In this document: piece after piece, positions 40,897 to 49,775 of the stretch | How the letters are laid out: the number at the start of each line of letters is the position of its first letter | How positions within the stretch are numbered: position 1 is the stretch's first letter | Assembly: GCF_038002605.1 (NCBI RefSeq) | Contig: NZ_JBBOCT010000001.1 | Coordinates: 4,092,001 to 4,156,000, forward strand | Length of the DNA stretch: 64,000 bases | Origin: Bacillus sp. FSL K6-3431 | GTDB taxonomy: Bacteria; Bacillota; Bacilli; Bacillales; Bacillaceae_C | Direction of reading: 5' to 3' | Position numbers and translations under genes: made by a program | Notes under the pieces: generated by a model | The model's input: only the letters and a program-made list of their open reading frames with translations | Database searches by the model: none | What the model was told of the DNA's origin: nothing

Positions 40897-42552
40897 ATGA
40901 AAATAATAGAGCACATTATTGAAAGTCGCCTAAATAGTACCGAAGAAATAGATGATGAAAGAGAAAGACATTTTACACAGATCAATAATAAAACCAGTAG
41001 TGAAATAGCTACTTATTTAACAAATATCCCTCCAGGTGAAATTGGGGGATTAACTGCATTATCGGGATTCTATTATCAATTCTTAGTTACAATAGAATAC
41101 ATTATAGAAATGCTAGAAGGTAAATGGGATTATGTAATTATGGAAGGCCATGATGATGTGGTTGTAGGGAAAAATAATAAAATTAGGTTCATTCAAGTGA
41201 AAACTAGTGGGAAAGTAAAGCTAAACGTTACCGAGAGTCCGGCTTCAGCATTGTATAGTAGGGGAACAAAAACCATCAGTGGTACTTCTTTCAAAAGAAA
41301 TAATAGTTGGGTTGATAAATTATTATCTAATGCTGAATTAGCCCCGAAATCCGAGGGATTTATCACGGAATTTCAGTTATATGCTAGTTACCATTTTACA
41401 AAAACGGAAAATTATAATTTTGATATATATACTGATAATAAAAATTACGATAAAGATATTACAAATAAAGACGATTTGTTTAAAAAGATAGTGGTTCCGT
41501 CATTTACTATAAAAGGCGAACCTTATGTATATGAGGAAAGATGTGGAGAAACACTAAATAAGTTATTAAGTAGATTGTTTATACGTCCAGGTATAAGTTT
41601 GAGTGACATAGATATATATAAGAATCACTTATGCATGAGACTTAATAATTATTTGTTTAAGGATATAGGCGATAATATAACAATGAAGGTGGAAGATCTT
41701 CACATGTTAATTGGTGAATTATTCACCAATTGCACTTATAAAGGTAACCAGAAAATATTAATGATTACAGAAGAGTCAGTAGAAAGAATATTAAGTGGAA
41801 TACGTGCAAAGAGTATAGAGAAGGCTAGTACTTCTGCAGAAAAACATGATAGTGGAAGAGTAATAAATAAGGTTATAGAGGAGTTACTAAATGAGTTTGA
41901 AGACTTCGAACATGCTGGATTTATTCAAGACAAGATTTATACTTACAGAGATTATATTTTAAGTTGGATTTCTAATGGAGGAAATATAAGACAACTCTTA
42001 GAAAGGTACATAGACGGCACTACCAAAACTCAGATATATGCCAAGATTAGAGATCTTGATAGGTTGAATAGATTGAAGGAATTGTATTGCTCGATAATTA
42101 TTTTATTTATTGGAAGAGATTCTTTAATAAAATTTGCAGATAATAATGGCATTCTTTCTAAACAATGCGAAACTACAAATGAGATTATTTCTTTTTTAAG
42201 TTTAGAAAAAAAGAGAAAATTAGCTGATGGCTTAGAGAAGCTAGAATCCATCATCTATAACAGTGAAGTAGATGAGCAATTATTTTTACTAGATAAAAAA
42301 TTGCATGTAATTATACAAAATTACAACGATAGAGATTTTAATGTATCAAAGGAGCATGAGATCAATTTAAGACAAGATACAAGCATTACTGAATTTGAAG
42401 TTTATTCTAAGCTAAACCAAGTTCCATTAATAGCAAATATTATACCGGGAAATATGTTAAATGCCGATTTTTTGGAGGCTATCGATATTGATGATGATAT
42501 CCAAAGTAGCCTTCAAGATATTTGGGCAAAATATCAAAGAGGTGAAGTATAA
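40897..42552 (+). CDS. DUF4297/Cap4-like nuclease subunit (Lamassu LmuA / ABC-3C effector)
   Basis: A 551-residue protein. The N-terminal domain (about 45-260) has the DUF4297/Cap4 pattern of the PD-(D/E)XK nuclease fold: GGLTALSGFYYQFLVTIEY, then EGHDDVVV (Glu83, Asp86/87) and FIQVKTSGK (Gln100, Lys102). The remainder is helical and unassigned. In Lamassu-Cap4 and ABC-three-component systems such a nuclease is the effector released by an SMC ATPase sensor. It is first in a three-gene operon with end overlaps. A CTGTAAAAGGAGTGCG site precedes the ATG. Confidence 0.8.
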   Translation: MKIIEHIIESRLNSTEEIDDERERHFTQINNKTSSEIATYLTNIPPGEIGGLTALSGFYYQFLVTIEYIIEMLEGKWDYVIMEGHDDVVVGKNNKIRFIQVKTSGKVKLNVTESPASALYSRGTKTISGTSFKRNNSWVDKLLSNAELAPKSEGFITEFQLYASYHFTKTENYNFDIYTDNKNYDKDITNKDDLFKKIVVPSFTIKGEPYVYEERCGETLNKLLSRLFIRPGISLSDIDIYKNHLCMRLNNYLFKDIGDNITMKVEDLHMLIGELFTNCTYKGNQKILMITEESVERILSGIRAKSIEKASTSAEKHDSGRVINKVIEELLNEFEDFEHAGFIQDKIYTYRDYILSWISNGGNIRQLLERYIDGTTKTQIYAKIRDLDRLNRLKELYCSIIILFIGRDSLIKFADNNGILSKQCETTNEIISFLSLEKKRKLADGLEKLESIIYNSEVDEQLFLLDKKLHVIIQNYNDRDFNVSKEHEINLRQDTSITEFEVYSKLNQVPLIANIIPGNMLNADFLEAIDIDDDIQSSLQDIWAKYQRGEV

Positions 42553-43088
42553 TGGATATTTTTAATCTCACAAATAATCGATTAATAGAAATGGGATTTG
42601 AGTCTATTGATTCAGAGGGAATAGAGAATATAGGGGGGGTCATTTATAGATCACCTATTAATTATGTAGTATTAAAGAAAGCTTATACCTATGAGGAATT
42701 AAAAAATGTTAATACTTATTCAACTGAAATCAGAAAAATAATGCTTGATTATAAGTTGAATATCAACAACACTTATTTGATTTTATGTACAAATATCAAA
42801 ATAGATTATGAGACTTTTTTCATGATTGAAAGAGATACTAAAGCGTTGAGAAAATATGTAATAAGAAATGAAAAAGATTTAAATAGAATACCATTTTTAG
42901 ATAATACAGAGGGGAGTAAAGGCGAAAGTATACAGATGAATTATGAGGTTGAGGAAAATGATTATTTAAAAGAAATATTAAATTACATTAAAGAGAACTC
43001 AGGACAACATAACAAATTAAATACACAGCAAATTGATTACTCGGTGGAAATGATTATGAAGTTGGTGGGTGAAGAGATTGAGGATTAA
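42552..43088 (+). CDS. Middle component of the ABC-3C/Lamassu-like system (LmuC-like)
   Basis: A 178-residue protein between the nuclease and SMC genes, overlapping both. It contains NTYLILCTNIKIDYETFFMIERD and RKYVIRNEKDLNRIPFL, which look like the middle components of ABC-three-component systems that bridge nuclease and ATPase. I assign it mainly by position and this pattern. No catalytic motif is visible. Confidence 0.65.
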   Translation: MDIFNLTNNRLIEMGFESIDSEGIENIGGVIYRSPINYVVLKKAYTYEELKNVNTYSTEIRKIMLDYKLNINNTYLILCTNIKIDYETFFMIERDTKALRKYVIRNEKDLNRIPFLDNTEGSKGESIQMNYEVEENDYLKEILNYIKENSGQHNKLNTQQIDYSVEMIMKLVGEEIED

Positions 43089-45759
43089 GAAGGTTAAAAT
43101 AAGTAACTTCAAAAATTATTATGGAGAAATTATTTTTGATCTTACTAAACAAATTACAATATTGCATGGTAATAATGGGTTTGGAAAAAGTTCTTTTTTT
43201 GACGCGATTGAGTGGTGTTTAACTAATAATATCGATCGTTACAATGGAACTGATGCAGAAATCAAAAAAGATATTATTAATAGAAATTGTGATTTAAGTA
43301 ATCTGACAGTTTCAGTCGAAATAGAATTTGGAGGAATTAAGTTATTAAGATCCTTTAATGTATTAAATGATGAAGTTAAAAATACACAAGTGATAATTAC
43401 GAGTGAAGAAGGAGTAGTTTATCGCGGGCAAGAAAATGTGGAAAATTATTTAAAAAAAGAAAATTTTAAGGATGTCAATTTTGGTAAAGGTATTTATGGA
43501 CAATTAATTAAGCAAACGTATATCCTCTCTCAGGATCAAGTAACAGAGTTCATAAATAGTGAGGATAATGGTGGTCGGTATAGGGCTCTAGCAAATATTA
43601 TGGGTCTAAAATCAATGTTGAACGAAACAGATAATACTAAAAAAATACTTTCTGCTCTTAAAACAAAAGAAAAGGAAATTGAAGTAGAGTTAGAGAAATA
43701 TAAAAGTACAATTAAAAGTAAGGAAGAAGTTAAGCGTGTCGTTGATATTTATTCTTTAAACTCAAAATTAACCCGATTAGGAATAACTATTTCAGAAAAT
43801 AATCTTGATGATGAATGTAGAAAAGTGGAAGAAAATTTAATTAATGAAAGAAACCAAAATGAAAAGTTTTTAAGGCTTTACAAAGAATTCGAATTAGATA
43901 ATTACACATCAATTGAACTGATGAGAAAACAAGTTTTTCATTACGAGAAGAATGAAAAGAGTCATCGAAATAAAATTAAAAAGCGTGAAGATTTATTATC
44001 TGAAATTCAAAAACAAATAAAAGGTCTGGAAAAAGAGAAAGAAGACTTACAAAAATATAATCAAATTAGATCGGATATCAGAGAAAATGAAATGAAGTTA
44101 GATGAGTTAGACATAAATGAAAAAAATATCGAAGAAATTAACATTAAATTGGAGTCAAAGAGGGATGATGCTTCAAAGTTAGAATATCAATTATCCGTTA
44201 GGAAATTGTTAACTATAAATAATGAAAGAATAAAAGAATTAAAATCTGAGAACGTTATTTTGCAAAAGAAATCTGAAATGTTAATAAGGAGAAGAGCGAA
44301 ACTTACGCAAATTGAACAAAAGTTGTCGTTATTAGTGGATAGCAGCAAGAATAAGATTATGGCACAATTAATTTCCAGTATTAAAGATATTAAAACTCAT
44401 GTGAAAAAAAGTGAATTAAAACAATGCCCTGTATGTTCTTCGATACCAGAACAAGACCTTGAAGAATGTATTGATAAAAACATCATTCTTTTAAATGCGC
44501 AAGTACAAGAAGATACAAACTATCTGGAAAAATCTATGCATCTTTTAAGGGGAATTGAGCGAAAGGTCGATAAACTTGTAAGTGAAATAAATAAAATATC
44601 TTCACGGATCGAAGGCGATCAATTAACTTTAAATAGATTGACTGAAGAAGTTGTTAATATTAAATTAAATGTTTCATATGAATCAAGTCTTGAAGCTTAT
44701 TCAGATGAAAACATAAACGATAATTTAAATGAAACCCGAAAAAGCATTGGTTTACTCCAAGATAGTTTTAATATTTTATTTAAGTTGAATAAGCTATACG
44801 AACAATTAAATAACAAAGAGGAATTTGGAAATCGGATAAATTTAACTGAACATAGAAAAGAAAGTGAAATAGATATAATTTTAGTGAGATTTAACTCAGT
44901 AAAGGAAGGACTAGCAAAGCGAATATCAAATAACCAAAAAAAATTAGAAGAAATAAAGATGGAGATGAAAAACTTAGAATCAATAGTATTAAGAGTCGTA
45001 GACTGTATTACTTTGGAGGAACATAACAAAAAGTTTATTGATATTTTCTTAATCACAACCAATAATAAAATCGAATTGAATGAAAAGTTATCTATATTAT
45101 CATATGTAAAAGAGATGTCTTCTGATATGAAGATAAATAAAGAAATAGAACAGCAAATTTCTGAAGTCGAGAAGAAAAAATCAATTCAAGTTAAAACAAA
45201 AAATGAAATGAAATTAATAATTGAAGTTTTAGATAATCATTTACAACAAAAGGCTGAAAAATTCGGTAATGAAGCAAAGGACTTCCTTAATAAAGATAAC
45301 TCATCGATACAGAAGTTCTTTAGATACCTAAACCCATTGCCTTCAAATAGTATTTTGACTTTTGAAGGTATAGATGAAGATTTAAATATAAAGATTGATT
45401 TTGATAAGGAATATTCTCGTAATAAGTTAATGAGTAACGCTAAAAATGTATTAAGTTCAGGACAGCTAAATGTACTAGCAATATCAATATTTTTAGCAAT
45501 AAATGAAGGACAGAAAACACATCCACTTGATTTTGTAGCTATTGATGATCCTATTCAAAACATGGATGATGTAAATCAGTATTCTATTTGCGATGTATTG
45601 GGGAGCATCGATAAACAACTAATTTTTTCTACGCACGACTTAGAATTCCTGAAATTATTTATTAAAAAAAATGAACATAAAAAAGAAAATATTCAAGTCT
45701 ATAGTTTCATGAGCCCTTATTTAAATATAGATAAGGTAAATAAAATAATCTTTACTTAG
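43078..45759 (+). CDS. Rad50/SbcC-like SMC ATPase (LmuB-like)
   Basis: An 893-residue ABC ATPase of the SMC/Rad50 type: Walker A GNNGFGKSS at 31-39, long coiled coils on both sides of a zinc hook with CPVC at about 450-453, signature LSSGQLNVLAIS near 790, Walker B FVAIDDPIQNMDD near 818 and an H-loop STHDLEF near 851. In Lamassu systems this subunit senses foreign DNA ends or structures and releases the nuclease. I prefer TTG 43078 (MRIKKVKISNF) because GGTGGG lies 8 nt upstream; GTG 43069 would add three residues. It overlaps the middle gene. Confidence 0.82.
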   Translation: MRIKKVKISNFKNYYGEIIFDLTKQITILHGNNGFGKSSFFDAIEWCLTNNIDRYNGTDAEIKKDIINRNCDLSNLTVSVEIEFGGIKLLRSFNVLNDEVKNTQVIITSEEGVVYRGQENVENYLKKENFKDVNFGKGIYGQLIKQTYILSQDQVTEFINSEDNGGRYRALANIMGLKSMLNETDNTKKILSALKTKEKEIEVELEKYKSTIKSKEEVKRVVDIYSLNSKLTRLGITISENNLDDECRKVEENLINERNQNEKFLRLYKEFELDNYTSIELMRKQVFHYEKNEKSHRNKIKKREDLLSEIQKQIKGLEKEKEDLQKYNQIRSDIRENEMKLDELDINEKNIEEINIKLESKRDDASKLEYQLSVRKLLTINNERIKELKSENVILQKKSEMLIRRRAKLTQIEQKLSLLVDSSKNKIMAQLISSIKDIKTHVKKSELKQCPVCSSIPEQDLEECIDKNIILLNAQVQEDTNYLEKSMHLLRGIERKVDKLVSEINKISSRIEGDQLTLNRLTEEVVNIKLNVSYESSLEAYSDENINDNLNETRKSIGLLQDSFNILFKLNKLYEQLNNKEEFGNRINLTEHRKESEIDIILVRFNSVKEGLAKRISNNQKKLEEIKMEMKNLESIVLRVVDCITLEEHNKKFIDIFLITTNNKIELNEKLSILSYVKEMSSDMKINKEIEQQISEVEKKKSIQVKTKNEMKLIIEVLDNHLQQKAEKFGNEAKDFLNKDNSSIQKFFRYLNPLPSNSILTFEGIDEDLNIKIDFDKEYSRNKLMSNAKNVLSSGQLNVLAISIFLAINEGQKTHPLDFVAIDDPIQNMDDVNQYSICDVLGSIDKQLIFSTHDLEFLKLFIKKNEHKKENIQVYSFMSPYLNIDKVNKIIFT

Positions 45760-46455
45760 GATAAATATTTTAATGGTAAGTAATATAGAAGGGATATCTT
45801 TTTTTCACAATAAATCAATTTGATTTATTGTACAGTAATGAATGGCGAGTAGTTTACAGCTTCTTGATCATACATCTTGTCATTTTGTATATTTATTTTT
45901 CTAATTTGGTTTGTTAATATATTTTGAAAAAAGCATTAGAGAAAACTGTTTGCACTTTACGTGATAGACTACGCAGAGCCTTGTACTTTTTTTGCTGTCA
46001 ATAGTATAAATCTTGTCACCTTGCTGTGACAGTGCGCTGTATTTCTGTCACAGCAAGGTGACACTTTTGAAAAGAATGGCCCCATAGAAATATCAGGCTC
46101 AGCCTGATCCCACACCGAGAGTGGGGGCACATTTCCCTTATGCTCTTTCTACCTAATATTAGCAACCTTGATGTAATGGAAATAAAATAGCGCTCGTGTG
46201 GCATTGAAATAAAGTCACGATGATAAAAAAAAGACGCGAAGTTTTGAATAAAGTTGTACCGTTTTCCCCCTTTGGATATGGTTATCTAATGCAAGTTTGA
46301 AATAAAGCCGTACTGTTTATAAAAATGATGTACCGTTTTGAAAAAAGATGCACCGTTTTCCCCAATTGGATGTGATTCTGAAGGGGGTTCTTATGGAAAA
46401 ATGAAGGTTCTATCAGTACTAGATGAAAAATTTTTAACATTGAAAGAGGGTAAAC
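45760..46455. other. Hairpin-rich non-coding stretch with degenerate repeats
   Basis: No credible gene. Structures seen: CAATAAATCA/TGATTTATTG (45808-45830); a perfect 18-bp inverted repeat starting GTCACCTTGCTGTGACAG at 46015-46032 with its complement at 46045-46062; ATCAGGCT/AGCCTGAT (46092-46108); CCCAC/GTGGG (46109-46125). After it, a motif like GTACCGTTTTCCCC recurs near 46256, 46310, 46330 and 46350. Possible roles: transfer origin, structured RNA, or remains of a replicon. Confidence 0.6.
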
Positions 46456-46749
46456 ATGATTATTAAAGCAATAATAAAATTTACACTTAAGATTGTTGGT
46501 TTTTTATTAATAATTTTAGGACAGGGTTTAATATTACTCGCAACAATTTCAGGCTGTTTAATGAATGTTATTACTGGATTTTTATTTCTTGCGGCAATCA
46601 TACTTAGTTTTTCAGATTTGACTTTGGGTCAAAAAATTTTTTTCTGGGTTATAGCTATAATTTCCGGTGCCATTTCAACTAACATTTATACAATACCTGA
46701 ACGACTAGTAGATACAGGAACATATTTAATTAATTATGATTTTAATTAA
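46456..46749 (+). CDS. Small hydrophobic membrane protein
   Basis: A 97-residue protein with about three membrane helices (roughly 8-30, 33-53, 60-80). No family recognised. GAAAGAGGGT precedes the ATG. It stands alone between the hairpin-rich region and the first of the two direct repeats around the KAP gene. It could be a cargo gene or a membrane partner of a neighbouring defence protein. Confidence 0.6.
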   Translation: MIIKAIIKFTLKIVGFLLIILGQGLILLATISGCLMNVITGFLFLAAIILSFSDLTLGQKIFFWVIAIISGAISTNIYTIPERLVDTGTYLINYDFN

Positions 46750-46766
46750 ACGGTCTAAAGACTAAA

Positions 46767-46866
46767 AAGAATCCATTTTGATCAATCTTTTTTTCAAAAC
46801 GGATTCTTTTTATTTGCCCTAAAATGTGGTTCTGCGAGATACTTTTGAGCAAATTTTATTTCAAAG
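46767..46866 (+). repeat. Direct repeat, left copy, flanking the KAP NTPase gene
   Basis: Begins AAGAATCCATTTTGAT, contains a terminator-like hairpin (AGAATCC ... GGATTCT) and ends ATTTCAAA. A diverged copy in the same orientation lies at 48929-49026. The rest of 46867-47077 contains a GGAACTGTTG/GGAGTTGTTCC hairpin and no gene. Confidence 0.8.
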
Positions 46867-47077
46867 CTACATCTAAAGGGGTGTTTTTATAGTGAAAAGG
46901 AAAAGAACATCTGAATTGAATGGTGGATTAAGGAACTGTTGAGTTACAATGGAGTTGTTCCTTAAAAGGGCCAGATTCTTAAGTGAGTGTTGTAATGTAA
47001 TGGACATACTTTGCCCACAATCCACTTTTATATTTTTATAGTTAAAGAAAAATTAATTCAAGTTGAGGAGTGGTCGA

Positions 47078-48769
47078 ATGGATGCATTTCAAGCGAATAG
47101 TTCTATTGAACAAATATTAGAAAATACGAATAGAATTAAAAACAAAACCTTATGCACTTTAGTTGATGGAGATTGGGGAATAGGTAAAACAAATCTTATT
47201 CAAAATTATTTTGTCCAAGATTTGCGATATGAAGTAATATACGTTTCTATATTTGGTAGGAACTCTGTCAAAGAAATTGAAAATACACTCTTAATGAACT
47301 TAATACCTGGGTTTAAGGATGCTAAGGAGCTTGGTGGGGTTTCAAAATTATTGGGAACCTTTGCAAAAGATCTTGCTGAAAAGTTTGCTGGAGTTAATAT
47401 TGAAGATTATATAAACTCATTTTCAATAGAAGACATTAGAAGTAGTAAGAAAGATAGTGTGAAAAAAGTAATTTGTTTTGATGATTTAGAAAGAAAATCT
47501 GACTCAATTAATATGAAAGATATGCTTGGTCTTATAGAAAGAGCGACAGTAAATTTCGATGTGATACTTATTGCAAATACAAAAGAATTCGAAGAAGACG
47601 AATTAGTTTTATTTAATAAATACAAGGAAAAAGTAATTGATCATATTATTAAAATCGATAAGTTAAATAGAAATATATTAAATCAAATATTAGAAAGTAT
47701 AGATGAACTTAATAAAGATGAAGTAATTGATGTATATCTTGAAAATACATTAGGATTTGACTCGTCTTCAGAGGGGTATTTAGCAGAAAAGATAAACAAC
47801 TTGAGGGTATTTTTAAAATATCTTGAATTAACTTTACGTGCAAAAGAACATATAGGAGTTGAAAATATTGATTTAGAACTTTTAAGATTATGTAAAGCAG
47901 TTGTATACGATTACTTTTTCAAAAATAAAACTAAGAAATCTAAGTCGATGAACTTTGACAAATTTAATATATATAATGATCTGAAAAAGCTTTTTTTATT
48001 CGAAAAGCTATCTGAGGATTCATTTAAATCTTACATTAGTGAAAGGTCGGAAATTCGACGGGATATAAAAAAATTGTACAACCTATACCGTTTGAATGAA
48101 GAAGAACTGAATGTGCTTATTAAGGAAATTGATGAAAAGATTAGAAATGTAGAAATTGAATATTTTATAGATCAAACAAGTATAATCTCTCTTGGGAGTG
48201 CATTGGAAGAGAACGGTATGCTTAAAGGAAAAAGATATAAAGAATTATTGCAAATTGCTATAGATATTTATACACCTAAAGAAAACTCTGAGTATGTTTC
48301 TATTGATCACACCTCATGGAATGATTTTGATGTGTTCGGAAACGAAATTGAATGTGAAATTGAAATTAAGTCCTTTATTGATGAATTGAATAGTAGATGT
48401 AAAGAAAAATATAGTACGTTTTTGAATGGGGAAATTAATGATTGTATTCAAAGGAAAGATTATGACAGAATATTAAACTTACTTAATTATAATGAAATTG
48501 TTGAGGTTTCACAGTTTGAAGATATATTTTATTACTATTTTTGTGAATTAGAAAAGCAATATTTGCAGGAAACTAAAGATAAAATTGAAAAGCTTGTTCA
48601 GGTAACTAAAAGCGAGGTAATACAGAACTTCTTTGTAGAGGCTGCTAGCAAAGAAAAATCCATTACTAATAAAAAAAAATATCAGCATTTTGAAAGTGTT
48701 TTAGAAATGAAAATGTACCATGAATCTCAATTAGAATCTATTTCGAATTATCTAGGGGATAATTCATAA
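47078..48769 (+). CDS. KAP-family P-loop NTPase
   Basis: A 563-residue protein with Walker A GDWGIGKTN at 31-39 and Walker B VICFDDLER at 131-139, typical of KAP NTPases, followed by a long helical C-terminal region without obvious membrane segments. KAP proteins such as PifA of the F plasmid take part in phage exclusion, so an anti-phage role is plausible but unproven. I start at ATG 47078, after TTGAGGAGTGG. The gene is enclosed by about 100-bp direct repeats and looks like an exchangeable cargo unit. Confidence 0.75.
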   Translation: MDAFQANSSIEQILENTNRIKNKTLCTLVDGDWGIGKTNLIQNYFVQDLRYEVIYVSIFGRNSVKEIENTLLMNLIPGFKDAKELGGVSKLLGTFAKDLAEKFAGVNIEDYINSFSIEDIRSSKKDSVKKVICFDDLERKSDSINMKDMLGLIERATVNFDVILIANTKEFEEDELVLFNKYKEKVIDHIIKIDKLNRNILNQILESIDELNKDEVIDVYLENTLGFDSSSEGYLAEKINNLRVFLKYLELTLRAKEHIGVENIDLELLRLCKAVVYDYFFKNKTKKSKSMNFDKFNIYNDLKKLFLFEKLSEDSFKSYISERSEIRRDIKKLYNLYRLNEEELNVLIKEIDEKIRNVEIEYFIDQTSIISLGSALEENGMLKGKRYKELLQIAIDIYTPKENSEYVSIDHTSWNDFDVFGNEIECEIEIKSFIDELNSRCKEKYSTFLNGEINDCIQRKDYDRILNLLNYNEIVEVSQFEDIFYYYFCELEKQYLQETKDKIEKLVQVTKSEVIQNFFVEAASKEKSITNKKKYQHFESVLEMKMYHESQLESISNYLGDNS

Positions 48770-48928
48770 GACGCTTGTAGAGCGTTCTCACTATAGATCC
48801 TTTCGAGTGTTTATCTTCATACAATAAAGCCATCAAAAAGAACTTCAACAATCGGGCGCTCTTGTGAAGCAACATAAGTAGAAAAAGAGCAAACTTTTTT
48901 ATTAAACCGAAACTTAAATCTGCTGGAC

Positions 48929-49026
48929 AAGAATCCATTTTGATTAATTTTTTTTTAAAATGGATTCTGTTTAGTTATAGTGAAATACTGGTTTGTGAGG
49001 TATTTCTGATCAAACATTATTTCAAA
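48929..49026 (+). repeat. Direct repeat, right copy, flanking the KAP NTPase gene
   Basis: Same orientation as the copy at 46767-46866: AAGAATCCATTTTGATTAAT at the start, a GGATTCT hairpin arm, then a GGTTTGTGAGGTATTTCTGA-like middle and ATTTCAAA at the end. It also provides the terminator-like hairpin after the KAP gene. 48770-48928 holds no supported gene. Confidence 0.8.
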
Positions 49027-49082
49027 TAAACACTTCGTTCTAAAAATCACTTTTTAGAACGAAGTGCTTATTTAGATTATTA

Positions 49083-49322
49083 CTATTTTCGATCTTGCGC
49101 AGTAGTTTCAACTAATTTTAAACATTGTATGCAAAGATTAAGTGCTTGCCGAAGTTCTTCATTTTGTTTTTGCATTGTTTTTTGATGTTCTTTAAGATCA
49201 TGAGCAATTCTATAAATGGCTACATAGCTATCAGCAAATAAATCTAATGCATTTCCAATGTCATGGTTAATTTTCTTTTTAATATCATCGGCGGTAAACA
49301 AATCGAATTCGTTATAATTCAT
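49083..49322 (-). CDS. Small coiled-coil protein of the conjugation-like operon
   Basis: A 79-residue, mostly helical, charged protein (EFDLFTADDIKKKINHD; LKEHQKTMQKQNEELRQAL) with likely coiled coil in the second half. Its start overlaps the end of the preceding gene by four bases, so it is the last gene of a minus-strand operon. Function unknown. Confidence 0.6.
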   Translation of the reverse strand: MNYNEFDLFTADDIKKKINHDIGNALDLFADSYVAIYRIAHDLKEHQKTMQKQNEELRQALNLCIQCLKLVETTAQDRK

Positions 49323-49744
49323 GTTCGTATAGAATCCTTTCTTTGCTTCATCATAGTTATCTTTTCTTGCACTAAACTTTCAGCGTCTGTTAAAAAAACA
49401 GGTTTGTGTAAGTCGGTTGTCATGATGTGTTCTATGTTTTGCATTTGCATAAATCCTTGAAGCAATTCAATGAGAATTTGTGTGTTTCGATCTGCGTTGT
49501 TTGTTCCAAGACGAACCCGATTCAATTCATTAGAAATTGTTTCATTTACTTGGGTCGCTACGGTATGAGTGATGTATTGGAGATTCCAATTGTTTTTCTT
49601 TAACTCTTTATGTTCTTGTAAGATGACATCAAGCGTTTCACTAATATTGCTGAAATCATTCGTAATTTGATAGTCCTCCAAGTACTCATAGTTAACATTT
49701 TTTACACGCGCTCTAAATTGATGTTTGGTATTTATGGTAATCAT
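49319..49744 (-). CDS. Hypothetical protein in the conjugation-like operon
   Basis: A 141-residue soluble, helical protein; no motif recognised. It follows the VirB6-like gene by 31 bases and overlaps the next gene by four. AGAAAGGATG lies near the start. Operon membership suggests a role tied to the membrane protein. Confidence 0.6.
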   Translation of the reverse strand: MITINTKHQFRARVKNVNYEYLEDYQITNDFSNISETLDVILQEHKELKKNNWNLQYITHTVATQVNETISNELNRVRLGTNNADRNTQILIELLQGFMQMQNIEHIMTTDLHKPVFLTDAESLVQEKITMMKQRKDSIRT

Positions 49745-49775
49745 CCTTTCTTTATAAAGTTGCTAGAAAAAAGGG

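Noticed and set aside
46016..46204. Minus-strand 62-codon frame in the hairpin region
   Set aside because: It consists of the inverted repeats themselves and lacks a ribosome-binding site.
48738..48938. 66-codon minus-strand frame after the KAP gene
   Set aside because: It starts inside the direct repeat and ends within the KAP gene; no ribosome-binding site and no family pattern.
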